DNA of 64,000 nucleotides, from positions 62,001 to 126,000 of the forward strand of contig QHSL01000063.1 in assembly GCA_003220435.1 (NCBI GenBank). The letters are read 5' to 3'. Every line of letters begins with the position of its first letter. Positions within the stretch are counted from its first letter, which is position 1. The stretch is from Candidatus Rokuibacteriota bacterium (GTDB lineage Bacteria > Methylomirabilota > Methylomirabilia > Rokubacteriales > CSP1-6). Shown here one piece after another: positions 29,831 through 39,554 of the stretch. Below the pieces are notes generated by a model. That model was not told the DNA's origin and made no database searches. It worked only from the letters and a program-made list of their open reading frames with translations. The translations under genes were made by a program, and so were the position numbers.

Positions 29831-29832
29831 CG

Positions 29833-30972
29833 TCAAATTAACCCGTAAAATTTCCCCGCGTTCTCACAGGTGATCTTGCGGATGGCGTCAGCCGGCAGGT
29901 GGCCGAACTGCTCTTCGATGTATTTCGACGACTCCGGCCACACGCCGTCGGTGTGCGGGTAGTCGGACGCCCACATGATCGTCTCCACTCCCATCTCGTG
30001 GATCATCTGGGTGCCGATCCGATCGAACTGGAACGTCGCCTTGCACTGGCGCCGCCAGTAGTCGCTCGGCTTCATCGTGAGGCCGAGATCGCGGAAGCGG
30101 TCCTCCCACTCGAAGTCCATGCGATCGAGCGCGTACGGGATCCAGCCGATGCCGCTCTCGCCGAAGGAGATCCGGAGGTTCGGGTACCGCTCCAGCACCG
30201 CGGCGCCGATGATCGCGGCCAGGATGTTGACGAGATTCATCTGGAACGCCGACACGCCGGTGAACAGCGCGGCTCGGCGGGTGCGCCCGGTGGCCTTGTC
30301 GCGCGCGCCGGGCGGCGTGCTCGGGAACGTGTGGAAGTGTAGCGGCAGGTTCACCTCGTTGACGGCCTGCCAGAGCGGCTCCCACACGGGGTGCCACATG
30401 GGCTCCATGTCCCACGAGCACGACAGCTCCAGCCCGCGCAGGCCCATCTTCGCCACACGCCGAACCTCTTGCACCGCGGCGTCGATGTCCCCGTAGGGCA
30501 GGCAGGCCAGGCCGATCTGGCGGTCGGGATAGTGACGGCAGAAGTCCTTGAGCCAGTCGTTGTAGATGCGGAACATCTCCTTCGCGGCCTCGTTGTCGTT
30601 CAGACGGGTGGCCGCGCCGAGGATGCCGAAGATGACCTCGGCCTGCACGCCGTCCATCTCCATGTCCTTGATCCGGAGGTGCGGATCGGTCGGCCGCCGG
30701 ATGCCCTTCTTGCCGTCCTCATACAGCCCGACCGCGGCCATCTTGTCGACACGATAGTTCTGGCCGGGGACCAGCTTCTGGCCGCCCGGGCCCACGCCCC
30801 CGACCAGGCCGAACGACGTGCCGTTCTTGCAGGTCCAGTGGGGACCGTCCGGGCCGTCGACGACGTACGGCATCCGGTCGCGCAACGCCGCCGAGGCGTT
30901 GGCAGTGAACAGGTCGTTGGGGATCCACGGCATGTCGATGTGGCAGTCGGCGGAGATCCGGGAATATTGCAT
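29833..30972 (-). CDS. Amidohydrolase family protein
   Basis: MQYSRISADCHIDMPWIPNDLF...PYALDRMDFEWEDRF...MWASDYPHTDGVWPESSKYI...ENAGKFYGLI. Confidence 0.93.
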   Translation of the reverse strand: MQYSRISADCHIDMPWIPNDLFTANASAALRDRMPYVVDGPDGPHWTCKNGTSFGLVGGVGPGGQKLVPGQNYRVDKMAAVGLYEDGKKGIRRPTDPHLRIKDMEMDGVQAEVIFGILGAATRLNDNEAAKEMFRIYNDWLKDFCRHYPDRQIGLACLPYGDIDAAVQEVRRVAKMGLRGLELSCSWDMEPMWHPVWEPLWQAVNEVNLPLHFHTFPSTPPGARDKATGRTRRAALFTGVSAFQMNLVNILAAIIGAAVLERYPNLRISFGESGIGWIPYALDRMDFEWEDRFRDLGLTMKPSDYWRRQCKATFQFDRIGTQMIHEMGVETIMWASDYPHTDGVWPESSKYIEEQFGHLPADAIRKITCENAGKFYGLI

Positions 30973-31111
30973 CGCACTCTCCTCTCGAGGTTGCTCCGAT
31001 GCTAAACCCGCGGCGCGCACGTCGGCAAGCTCCTTGACTCGGCGCCGGAGCATGCGATGGCAAGCTCCGACGCGCCCGAGGGCACCGTCGCGACGAGCGC
31101 CCGCGCGGAGT

Positions 31112-31537
31112 TCAGCTGAGGTCGGGCGCGAGCCGGTAGAGCGGCATCCGGGCCTTGATCTGCTCGTCCCAGCCGCGGGCCCGCACGTCGATCATCAGCC
31201 CGTCGGGGCCCTTGTACTTCCGGTTGACCTTGCTGGTCCCCTGGCACTCGGTGGCGCTGGCCGACTCGAGCGTGGCGCACGCCTGCTCGAGGTCGTCCAC
31301 GTAGAAGCCGATGTGGTGGACGCCCTTGGTGGACGTGCCCTCGCCCAGGTTGGGCGTGTCGTCGCCGCCGTACTTGAGAATGGCGAAATAGATATACCCG
31401 TCGCTCAGCCAGACGCCCTCGGCGCCGGTGTCGGCAGGCGTGCGACGCAGCTCGGTCAGGCCGAAGACGCTCTTGTAGAACTCGGCGGTCTTCGCCGGAT
31501 CATCAGTGGACAGCGCGATGTGTTTGATCCTTGCCAT
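31112..31537 (-). CDS. VOC family protein
   Basis: MARIKHIALSTDDPAKTAEFYKSVFGLTELRR...GVHHIGFYVDDLEQACATL. Confidence 0.92.
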   Translation of the reverse strand: MARIKHIALSTDDPAKTAEFYKSVFGLTELRRTPADTGAEGVWLSDGYIYFAILKYGGDDTPNLGEGTSTKGVHHIGFYVDDLEQACATLESASATECQGTSKVNRKYKGPDGLMIDVRARGWDEQIKARMPLYRLAPDLS

Positions 31538-31559
31538 GGCTCAGTCCTCCTCAGTCTGT

Positions 31560-31853
31560 TCAGGCGACTCCTTCCACGATGCGGATGTCGCGCTCGGCGC
31601 CGTTTCCCAGCTCCTTGAGCGCCGCCTGGTAACCGGGGCTGTCGTGCGCCGCGGTCGCCTGGGCGAGGCCGTCGAATTCGATCACGACCACGCGCTGGTT
31701 GAGACCCATCTCGTAGGTCTTCGCGGGCGTGCCGCGAACGAGGAAGCGTCCGCCCGCGGCCTGGATGGCGGGCGCTGCCAGCTTCGCGTAGGCCGCCAGC
31801 GCGTCGGGGTTCTTGATGGAGCGGTAGCTCGCGATCCAGTACGCCTTGGCCAT
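31560..31853 (-). CDS. DUF1330 domain protein
   Basis: MAKAYWIASYRSIKNPDALAAYAKLAAPAIQAAGGRFLVRGTPAKTYEMGLNQRVVVIEFDGLAQATAAHDSPGYQAAL. Confidence 0.92.
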   Translation of the reverse strand: MAKAYWIASYRSIKNPDALAAYAKLAAPAIQAAGGRFLVRGTPAKTYEMGLNQRVVVIEFDGLAQATAAHDSPGYQAALKELGNGAERDIRIVEGVA

Positions 31854-31865
31854 GGCACCCTCCCT

Positions 31866-32228
31866 CTACGCCCTCTTGAAGGCTCCGTCGCGGTCGAGCT
31901 GCATCAGCGCCTGGACTCCCGTGCTGAACGTCGGGCCACCCCCCGGCACCGCCGCGGACTCGATCGCCTCGAGGAGCTCGCGCTTGGTCGCGCCGTGCTG
32001 GACGGCGCGGCGCATGTGGGTGACCACACCGTCCTCCCGGCCGCGATAGGCCAGGATCCCGATGATGACCATTTCCCGATGCTTGATCGAGAGCTCCTTG
32101 TCCTCGCCGACCGACAGGGCGCTCAGTGGGCCGCGCGCCTTGACGTACTCGGGATCTTCTTTCGCGACCCAGTCCCAGAATGGATAGCCGTAGGGGCTGG
32201 CGGTCTGGCCGTCGACCTTCTCGCTCAT
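31866..32228 (-). CDS. Carboxymuconolactone decarboxylase family protein
   Basis: LSIKHREMVIIGILAYRGREDGVVTHMRRAVQHGATKRELLEAIESAAVPGGGPTF. Confidence 0.87.
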   Translation of the reverse strand: MSEKVDGQTASPYGYPFWDWVAKEDPEYVKARGPLSALSVGEDKELSIKHREMVIIGILAYRGREDGVVTHMRRAVQHGATKRELLEAIESAAVPGGGPTFSTGVQALMQLDRDGAFKRA

Positions 32229-32377
32229 CCTGCCCTCCTGGCGCGTCGTGAGACGCCCCAGGAAGGTATCACATCGGAGGGGTGTTCAGCGCTCGGGGGC
32301 CTCGTCGTCCGCGTGGAGCGCCGCGTCGACCCGGCCGACGTTGCGGGAGCGAGGATTCCTGCATAACCTGGAGCTCG

Positions 32378-34033
32378 ATGCCTCCGGCTCCTTCCGCGCT
32401 CGCGCCGAGGTGGGGTGCGGCCATTCGGGTGTGGATCGACCGCAACATTCTCGGGCTCGGGCGCGAGATGCGGCTCTCGTATCTGCCGCCTCTCATGGTC
32501 TACGTCGCGGCCGGTATCTCCGGGCTCACCGCCATCGTCGGCACGTTCTTCGTGAAGGAGCGGTTGGGGCTGTCGGCGGAGTTTCTCGCCGGGCTCGCCT
32601 TCTGGGCCGGGCTGCCGTGGGCGCTCAAGGTGCCGTTGGGCCACTTCGTGGATCTCGTCTGGCGCTGGAAGGCGACGATGGTGTTCGTCGGCGCCGGGCT
32701 GATCACCGCGAGCATCGCCGTCATGATCGGCCTGCTCGGCCACCCGGAGTCGATGCCGAAGATGCTGACCGTCGAGGCGTGGTACGTGCTCGCCACGCTG
32801 CTCGCGCCGATCGGCTACGTCGTGCAGGACGTCGTCGCCGACGCGATGACGGTCGAAGCGGTGCCGCGCGTTGACGCGGCCGGCCGGCCAGTCGACATGG
32901 CCGCGCGCAAGTCCATGAACACGACCGTGCAGACGCTGGGCCGGGTCGCGATCATTGGCGGCACCGTCCTCGTCTCGCTCGCCAACGTGTACCTGCTCCA
33001 CGGCGTGGCCGAGCTTCCCGAGGCCGAGAAGGCGCTCGCGTATCTGCGCGTCTACGAGCTGGCGCTGATCATTCCGGTCGTGTCGGTGCTGGGGGTCGGG
33101 CTCGGGCTCGCGCTGCGGTGGCGTGACACGCGCCGGCTCGTGGCCAGGGGCTTCGCACCGAGCGAGGCGCGCCGGATGCTGAACCCGCACGGCGAGCGTA
33201 CGCCGATCAACTGGTGGATTCTCGGCGGCGGCCTCGCGTTCGCCGTCGTCTCGATCGGGGTCGGCCTCGGCGACGTGGCCGGTGGTCAGGAGATGATCTT
33301 CGGCCTGTCGATGGCCGTTCTCATCTTCCTGATCTGGCGGATCACCCGCGAGCTCGAGCCGGAGGCTCGGCACGTGCTGGTGGGGACGGCGACGGTCGTG
33401 TTCGTCTTCCGCGCGGTACCCGGACCGGGCGCCGGCGTGACCTGGTGGGAGATCGATCACCTCGGGTTCGATCAGCAGTTCCTGGCCGAGCTGTCGCTGA
33501 TCGGCAGCGTCCTCACGCTGGCCGGGCTGTTCATCTTCCGTCGCTTCATGGCCGAGCGGTCGATCGCCTACGTCGTGGGCGCCCTGACCGTCGCGACGAC
33601 CGTGCTCTCGCTGCCGGTCCTCGGCATGTACTACGGGCTCCACGAGTGGACCGCGGCGCACACGCACGGCATCGTCGACGCCCGCGCGATCGCGCTCGTC
33701 GATACCGCGCTCGAGTCACCGCTGGGCCAGGTCTCGATGGTGCCGATGCTGGCGTGGATCGCGAACTCGGCCCCCGACCGGCTGAAGGCGACGTTCTTCG
33801 CGGTCATGGGATCGTTCGCGAACCTGTCGCTGGTGGCCGCGCAGCTCGGGACCAAGTACCTGAACCAGATCTCCACGGTCACGCGCGAGGTGCGCGACGC
33901 GACCGGCGCCGTCACGACACCCGCCGACTACAGCGAGCTCGGCGGGCTGCTGCTGACGGTGACCGTCATCGGCTTCGTCCTGCCGATGCTGTCAGTCCTG
34001 TTCGTCCGATTCACCCGATTCCGCAGCGCCTGA
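32378..34033 (+). CDS. MFS-type transporter resembling the folate/biopterin (BT1) family
   Basis: LPPLMVYVAAGISGLTAIVGTFFVKERLGLSAEFLAGLAFWAGLPWALKVPLGHFVDLVWRWK...; about 12 TM. Confidence 0.78.
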   Translation: MPPAPSALAPRWGAAIRVWIDRNILGLGREMRLSYLPPLMVYVAAGISGLTAIVGTFFVKERLGLSAEFLAGLAFWAGLPWALKVPLGHFVDLVWRWKATMVFVGAGLITASIAVMIGLLGHPESMPKMLTVEAWYVLATLLAPIGYVVQDVVADAMTVEAVPRVDAAGRPVDMAARKSMNTTVQTLGRVAIIGGTVLVSLANVYLLHGVAELPEAEKALAYLRVYELALIIPVVSVLGVGLGLALRWRDTRRLVARGFAPSEARRMLNPHGERTPINWWILGGGLAFAVVSIGVGLGDVAGGQEMIFGLSMAVLIFLIWRITRELEPEARHVLVGTATVVFVFRAVPGPGAGVTWWEIDHLGFDQQFLAELSLIGSVLTLAGLFIFRRFMAERSIAYVVGALTVATTVLSLPVLGMYYGLHEWTAAHTHGIVDARAIALVDTALESPLGQVSMVPMLAWIANSAPDRLKATFFAVMGSFANLSLVAAQLGTKYLNQISTVTREVRDATGAVTTPADYSELGGLLLTVTVIGFVLPMLSVLFVRFTRFRSA

Positions 34034-34054
34034 CCCGGCTGCTCCGCAGCCTGC

Positions 34055-34525
34055 CTACCGCGCGGGAAGAACAATGACAGCGGGATTCGTCTGGGCCACC
34101 TTGACGGACAGGCGCCACGGCGCCGGGCCGATCTGATCGATCGCGAAATAGAGGATCGTGTTGCCCTGCACCCGGGTCCCGGCGCCCATGGGAATGTTGA
34201 CGCCGACTCCGGTGCCGACGCCGACCCCGCCGCCGGTTGCGCCGCCGATGCCGATCCCGATACCGGAGCTGCTGCCGCCGGCCACCGGCGGCTGCTCGAT
34301 CGTCTGCGGCCGCACCGTCTTCTGATCGACCTTGACGATCTGGGCGTCCTCGAGGCGATAGCCGCTGGTGTCGATCTCGACGCGGAGCCGGTCGGCCAGC
34401 AGCGTGTAGTCGGCGGAGATCGCCGCGCCCGCCGGCGGCGACTCGGGCTTGTACGGAAGGGACACAGCGGTCGCGCATCCTCCGAGTGCGATCACGAGTG
34501 CCGCCAGCGAGAGTCGCGGTCTCAT
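34055..34525 (-). CDS. Hypothetical lipoprotein with a Gly/Val-rich segment
   Basis: MRPRLSLAALVIALGGCATA (lipobox); internal GIGIGIGGATGGGVGVGTGVGVNIP. Confidence 0.8.
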   Translation of the reverse strand: MRPRLSLAALVIALGGCATAVSLPYKPESPPAGAAISADYTLLADRLRVEIDTSGYRLEDAQIVKVDQKTVRPQTIEQPPVAGGSSSGIGIGIGGATGGGVGVGTGVGVNIPMGAGTRVQGNTILYFAIDQIGPAPWRLSVKVAQTNPAVIVLPAR

Positions 34526-36489
34526 CCCGTCCCTCCTATTCTACGTTTCACCCCTTCGGTCACTATCTTAAGCAGCCCGGCGCCGTAGCGCGCCGCCTTG
34601 TGCGGCCCAACACCGTGGGCGCGCTGGAGCTCGACGAGATCGCGCGGTCGCAGCATCGCGATGTCGCGCAGCGTGCGATCGCTGGCCACGATGAAGGGCG
34701 CCACCCGCTCGGCCCGCGCCACTTCGAGCCGGTGGCGCCGGAGCGCCTCGAACAGCGCCAGCCCCTCCGCGTCGAGCTCGGCCGGCTCGTGGCGTACGAC
34801 GCGCCCCGGCGCCCGATCGAGCAGCAGCTCGGGGGCCGGAGCGGTGGCTCGCCCCACGGCGGCGGCTCGAAGCGTGCCCGGCGCCGGCTTCTCGTGCCGG
34901 GCCACGGGCGGCAGGAGCAGGCGCGCCGGGCGCTCGCCCTTCATCACGGCGCGGCCGTCGTCGGTCAGCGTGACGACGGGCCGGTCGAGACCGGCGAAGC
35001 TGACCCAGCCGGCCGACACGCACCGGCGCAGCAGCGCGGTCAGCCACGGCGCCCCATGTTCCCTGAGGTTGCCGAAGGTGCGGACCTTTGTGAGCCCGGC
35101 GCGCTCGAGCCGCTCGTCGGCGTCGCCGTGGACGAGCTTGACGGCGGTCTGAAGCCCGAAGCGTCCGTCGACGCGCGCCACGCCGGAAAGCGCCTTGCGG
35201 ACGATCAACGTCACCCGCTCGGGGTCTCCCGTCTCCGGCTCTCCCTCCAGGGCCCGACAGACGTCGCAGCGGCCGCAGCCCGCGAGCGTCTCCGCCTCGT
35301 CGCCGAAGTAGCGCAGGATCGCGTCGTGGCGGCAGCTGCCGCCCTCGGCCCAGCGAATCAATTCGAGGAACATGCTCCACTTGTGCTCGACCACGGCGGG
35401 GTCGGCCGCCCCGTCCCCGGTGCTGTGCTCGAGCAGCGCCCGGCGCAGCGGCAGGTCGCGGGCGCTCACGAGGAGGAGTCCGAGCGCCGGGGCTCCGTCG
35501 CGACCGGCCCGCCCGACCTCCTGGTAGTACGCCTCGATCGATCCTGGCGGACCCAGGTGGATGACCGCGCGGACGTCCGGCCGGTCGATGCCCATGCCGA
35601 ACGCGTTCGTGGCCACGACCACCTCGAGCGCGCCGGCCGCGAAGTCGCCCTGCACGGCCTCGCGCGTCTTGCCGTCGAGGCCCGCGTGGTAGGCGCGAGC
35701 GCGCCAGCCCCGTTCGCTCAGCCGCTCGCTCTCGTCGTCGGCCCCCTTGCGTGTGGGCGCGTACACGATCGCCGTGCCGCGCTTTCGCCCCGGGCCCTCG
35801 AGCGCCTCCGCCAGTGCGCCGTCGACCAGGCCCGCCCGCTCGCGGCGGCCGCCGATCTCCGCGGCACGCAGCGCGAGGTTGGGGCGCGCAAATCCGTGAA
35901 TGATCTGCGGCGTGTCGGACGGCAGGCCGAGCCTCGCCAGGATCTCGTCGCGCACGATCGGCGTTGCGGTCGCGGTGCAGGCGAGCACGCGCGCGCCCGG
36001 CAGGGCGCCCAGGAGTGCCCCGATCTCGAGATATTCGGGGCGGAAGTCGTGGCCCCACTCACTGATGCAGTGGGCTTCGTCGATCGCCACCAGGGGGCAG
36101 TCGAGCGCGTGGATCAGCGAGCGGAAGCCGGGGAACGCGAGCCGTTCGGGCGCCACGTAGACGAGCGCCAGCTCACGCCTGGCCATCCGGGCCATGCGGC
36201 GACGCATCTCGGCCGCGTCGAGCGTCGCGGCGAGATAGGTCGCGCGGACGGCGCGAGCTTCGAGCGCCTGGACCTGGTCGGCCATCAGTGCCACCAGCGG
36301 CGAGACGACCAGGGTCGTGCCCGAGAGAATCGTGGCGGGAAGCTGATAGCTCAGGCTCTTGCCGCCGCCGGTCGGCGCCACCAGCAAGAGCCGCCCGTGA
36401 GCGAGCAGCGTCTCGATGGCTTCGCGCTGGCCGGGACGGAACGCGACGTGGCCCAGACGCGCGAGGGCGGCGTTGAGGTCCGCCGCCAC
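34522..36489 (-). CDS. recQ: RecQ-type ATP-dependent DNA helicase with HRDC domain
   Basis: VAPTGGGKSLSYQLPA (motif I), AIDEAHCISEWGHDFRPEY (DEAH), NAFGMGIDRPDVRAVIHLGPPGSIEAYYQEVGRAGRDG; C-terminal HRDC. GTG start overlaps the upstream stop. Confidence 0.95.
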   Translation of the reverse strand: MAADLNAALARLGHVAFRPGQREAIETLLAHGRLLLVAPTGGGKSLSYQLPATILSGTTLVVSPLVALMADQVQALEARAVRATYLAATLDAAEMRRRMARMARRELALVYVAPERLAFPGFRSLIHALDCPLVAIDEAHCISEWGHDFRPEYLEIGALLGALPGARVLACTATATPIVRDEILARLGLPSDTPQIIHGFARPNLALRAAEIGGRRERAGLVDGALAEALEGPGRKRGTAIVYAPTRKGADDESERLSERGWRARAYHAGLDGKTREAVQGDFAAGALEVVVATNAFGMGIDRPDVRAVIHLGPPGSIEAYYQEVGRAGRDGAPALGLLLVSARDLPLRRALLEHSTGDGAADPAVVEHKWSMFLELIRWAEGGSCRHDAILRYFGDEAETLAGCGRCDVCRALEGEPETGDPERVTLIVRKALSGVARVDGRFGLQTAVKLVHGDADERLERAGLTKVRTFGNLREHGAPWLTALLRRCVSAGWVSFAGLDRPVVTLTDDGRAVMKGERPARLLLPPVARHEKPAPGTLRAAAVGRATAPAPELLLDRAPGRVVRHEPAELDAEGLALFEALRRHRLEVARAERVAPFIVASDRTLRDIAMLRPRDLVELQRAHGVGPHKAARYGAGLLKIVTEGVKRRIGGTG

Positions 36490-38228
36490 TAGAGGTTGCG
36501 CCGCTGCGCCGCGATCCAGCGGTCCATCTTCGCCTCGAGGATGCTCAGCGGCATCGCCCCGTCCTTGAGGACCTCGTCGTGGAACGCGCGCACGTCGAAC
36601 GAGGCGCCCAGCGCCGTTTCCGCCTTCGTGCGCAGCTCCCGGATCTTCAGGTGACCGATGTGATAGCCGAGCGCCTGCCCGGGCCACACCATGTAGCGCT
36701 CCACTTCGCGCTCCGCGTTCTCGCGCCGTCCGCCGAGGAAGTCGATGGCCTGTTGCCGCGTCCACCCCTTCTCGTGCAGCCCGACGTCGACGACCAGGCG
36801 CGCGGCGCGGAACCACTGGCCGCCGAGCGCGTCGAGCCGATCGCGGCGGGTCTGATACGCCCCGAGCTCGCCGCCGAGACTTTCCGCGTAGAGCCCCCAG
36901 CCCTCGCCGAACGCGACGTACCAGGCGAACCGTCGAAACGCGGGCAGCGTGCGGTTCTCGCGCTGGAGCATCAGCTGGAAATGGTGGCCCGGGACCGCCT
37001 CGTGGAGAAAGAGGCTGCGGCTGACCCGCGCGCTGCCGCCGGCGCGGAGCTCGGAGGTGTTCAAGTAGAAGACGCCGTGCCGCGTGCCGTCGACCGAGCC
37101 CGCCTGGTAGCTCGACGGCATCGAGCGATCGCGAAACGCCTCGATCGGGCGGACCTCGAATCCGGCTCGCGGGAAGCGGCCGAACAGCTTCGGCAGCGCC
37201 GCCTCCACCGAGGTCCGGAGCTCCGCATACCCGCGCAGCAGCGCCTCGACGTCGCGATAGACGACCGGTTCCGGATCCCGATGGGCGGCGATCTCGGCGC
37301 GCAGCGCGTCCATCTCCCTCTGGAGGCGATTCACATCGCGCCGGCCGAGCTCGAAGATCTCGTCGGAGCTCAGGCTGGTCGTCGTCGACATCCGGACCGC
37401 GTGGCGGTACAGGTCGCGGCCGCCGGGCAGGGCGCCGAGGCCATGGGACGACCGGCACTGCGGCAGGTACTCGTCCTGGATGAAGGCGCGCAGCTTGCGA
37501 TACGTCGGCACGATCTTGTGCTCGATGGCGTCCACGTACCGCGCGGTCAGGCGCTGTCGGGTGCCTTCGTCGAAGGGGCTCGGGAAATTCTTCAGGGGCT
37601 CATAGAACGCGCTGGCCCGCGGGTCCTCGACGATCTGCGCGTCGAGCTGCGGCACCACCTTGAGCATCGCGTCGCGCGGCTGCGTCAGGCCCCGCGCCAT
37701 CCCCGTACGCATGTTCGCGATCGCCGTCTCCACCCAGACCACGAAGCCGTCGATCCGCCCGAGGAAGTCCTCGTAATTTTGAACCGTCCTGAACGGGTGG
37801 GCGCCCCGACCCATGCCGAGGACGGGAAACCGGATGGGCCAGCTGCCCACCTGGTTGACCGGCAACAGATGCCACGGGAGGTCGAGGTCCTCGACGCAGG
37901 TGTCGAGCCGATGCTCGAAGATGTCGCGGGTGAGCAGCTCCTGCTCGTTCAGCGCCGAGCGATCGACGCGCCGCAGATCCCGGCGGTAGCGCTCGCACAG
38001 CGCCCGGAGCCCGGCCCGGTATTCCGTGCCGATGTCGTTGGCGAGCACCCGGTCGTACTGGCGGAGCCCGGCCTCGCTGGCCGTGAGCGGGTAGTAGGGC
38101 GTCACCTCGCGATCGTAGGACCGGACGAGCTCGGCCAGCGACACGGTCGGCTCGGCCGCTCGTCGTGCACACGCGTCGGACGCGATCGCGAACGAGAGCA
38201 CGATCGCGAGGGGGAGAAGTCTCCTCAC
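36489..38228 (-). CDS. DUF885 domain-containing protein
   Basis: N-terminal signal; SLFLHEAVPGHHFQLMLQRENRTLPAFRRFAWYVAFGEGWGLYAESLG is the DUF885 HExxH-like region. Confidence 0.9.
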   Translation of the reverse strand: MRRLLPLAIVLSFAIASDACARRAAEPTVSLAELVRSYDREVTPYYPLTASEAGLRQYDRVLANDIGTEYRAGLRALCERYRRDLRRVDRSALNEQELLTRDIFEHRLDTCVEDLDLPWHLLPVNQVGSWPIRFPVLGMGRGAHPFRTVQNYEDFLGRIDGFVVWVETAIANMRTGMARGLTQPRDAMLKVVPQLDAQIVEDPRASAFYEPLKNFPSPFDEGTRQRLTARYVDAIEHKIVPTYRKLRAFIQDEYLPQCRSSHGLGALPGGRDLYRHAVRMSTTTSLSSDEIFELGRRDVNRLQREMDALRAEIAAHRDPEPVVYRDVEALLRGYAELRTSVEAALPKLFGRFPRAGFEVRPIEAFRDRSMPSSYQAGSVDGTRHGVFYLNTSELRAGGSARVSRSLFLHEAVPGHHFQLMLQRENRTLPAFRRFAWYVAFGEGWGLYAESLGGELGAYQTRRDRLDALGGQWFRAARLVVDVGLHEKGWTRQQAIDFLGGRRENAEREVERYMVWPGQALGYHIGHLKIRELRTKAETALGASFDVRAFHDEVLKDGAMPLSILEAKMDRWIAAQRRNL

Positions 38229-38304
38229 TCGTCACCCGTCATCCGTGTGATATAGCAGACAGCACGCGTCACCGACACGGCGTCTACGAGGGTATCGAAA
38301 GCCG

Positions 38305-39222
38305 ATGAAGCTGGATATCAGATTCGGTGGGTACCAGGAGCCCGCGTCGATCCACAACCGCGCGGCCGCGCGCTTCGGCGAGCTGCTCACGCGGGCGCTC
38401 GGGGAGCGCGTCGGCTTCCAGCTGATCGGCAGCGTCCTGAAGCTCGGCCGGCCGTCCGGCGATCTGGTGCCGATGGTCGAGCGCGGAGAGCTGTCGTTCT
38501 GCTACATGTCCACCGTTCGCTTCTCGCGGGCCGCGCCGGACTTGCAGCTGCTCGAGCTGCCGTTCGTCGTGGCGGATCGCCGCACCGCGTTCCGGGCGCT
38601 CGACGGCGAATACGGCGAGAGCGCCGGGCGGCTCGTCGCGGAGCGGACGGCGTGCCGGCTCCTCGGATACTGGGACAACGGCTTCCGGCACCGGTCGAAC
38701 CGGGTGGGGCCGATCCGCCGGCCCGAGGACTGCCGCGGCCTCCGCATTCGCACGCAGATGAGCGACCTCCACGGCGAGGTCTTCCGCGCGCTGGGCTTCG
38801 AGCCCATTGCCTCGGACGTCAAGGAGTTCGTGGAGCAGATCGCCGGCGATCGCTTCCAGGCACAGGACAACCCGCTCACCAACATCTACAACTTCGGGGT
38901 CCACCGCCATCATCGCTATATCACGCTCACGGGCCATTTCTGGGGCGCGTCCGCACTCGTGTGCAACGCGGCCCACTACCGGAGCTGGCCCGCGGAGGTG
39001 CGGGCGGCCGTCGACGCCGCGGCACGCGAGGCGACCGCCTACCAGCGTCAGCTGGCGGCGGCGGAGGACGCCGAGATCATGGCGAAGCTCGATCCCGCGG
39101 CGAACGACGTGCTACGGCTTACCGACAGCGAGCGCGAGGCGTTCATGCGCGCGGTGCAACCGGTCGTGGAGAAGTATCGCAGCCAGCTCGACGCCAGGCT
39201 GTTCGCGTACCTCGAGGCGTGA
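38305..39222 (+). CDS. TRAP transporter DctP-like solute-binding protein without a signal peptide
   Basis: LDIRFGGYQEPASIHNRAAARFGELL...YWDNGFRHRSNRVGPIRRPEDCRGLRIRTQMSDLHGEVFRALGFEPI; begins directly at the mature fold. Confidence 0.83.
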   Translation: MKLDIRFGGYQEPASIHNRAAARFGELLTRALGERVGFQLIGSVLKLGRPSGDLVPMVERGELSFCYMSTVRFSRAAPDLQLLELPFVVADRRTAFRALDGEYGESAGRLVAERTACRLLGYWDNGFRHRSNRVGPIRRPEDCRGLRIRTQMSDLHGEVFRALGFEPIASDVKEFVEQIAGDRFQAQDNPLTNIYNFGVHRHHRYITLTGHFWGASALVCNAAHYRSWPAEVRAAVDAAAREATAYQRQLAAAEDAEIMAKLDPAANDVLRLTDSEREAFMRAVQPVVEKYRSQLDARLFAYLEA

Positions 39223-39231
39223 CGAAGGGGA

Positions 39232-39378
39232 CTAGCGAAGCGCGGAGTCGCTGGGACCGCGAACGATGAAGTGCTTCTGCGCCGTCGGCATCTCGACTTC
39301 GATGGGTTTCGCGTTGATCGAGGCGCATCCGACGAGCAGGAGGAGAGCACCGAGCGCGATGTATCTGAGAGCCGCCAT
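39232..39378 (-). CDS. Small lipoprotein, 48 aa (not in supplied ORF track)
   Basis: MAALRYIALGALLLLVGCASINAKPIEVEMPTAQKHFIVRGPSDSALR*; LLVGC lipobox; RBS GGAGGAAAC; promoter upstream. Confidence 0.78.
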   Translation of the reverse strand: MAALRYIALGALLLLVGCASINAKPIEVEMPTAQKHFIVRGPSDSALR

Positions 39379-39409
39379 GTTTCCTCCGGCCACTCGAAGT
39401 GTGGCTGGG

Positions 39410-39438
39410 AGGATACGGGGTGGCTACTCTCGTGTCAA
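39410..39438 (-). promoter_or_regulatory. Sigma70-type promoter of the small lipoprotein
   Basis: Minus strand TTGACA-N17-TATCCT; TSS predicted about 25 nt before ATG 39378. Confidence 0.7.
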
Positions 39439-39554
39439 TGGCGGATCGGTATCAGTGGCGGTTTTTCGCCGTGCGAAAATTTTTCACGGCTCGCGCATAT
39501 GCGGAACGCGTGGATATCCGGACGCGCGCCCATGCTGGTGACCCACAAACAGCA

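Noticed and set aside
29622-29831. Small ORFs with repeated GGPDMAPR motifs
   Set aside because: The repetition comes from translating the nucleotide palindromes; no start context or family.
36490-37458. N-terminal extension of the RecQ ORF to 978 aa
   Set aside because: The extra ~320 residues are an alternate frame over the DUF885 gene; RecQ homology begins at the GTG at 36489.
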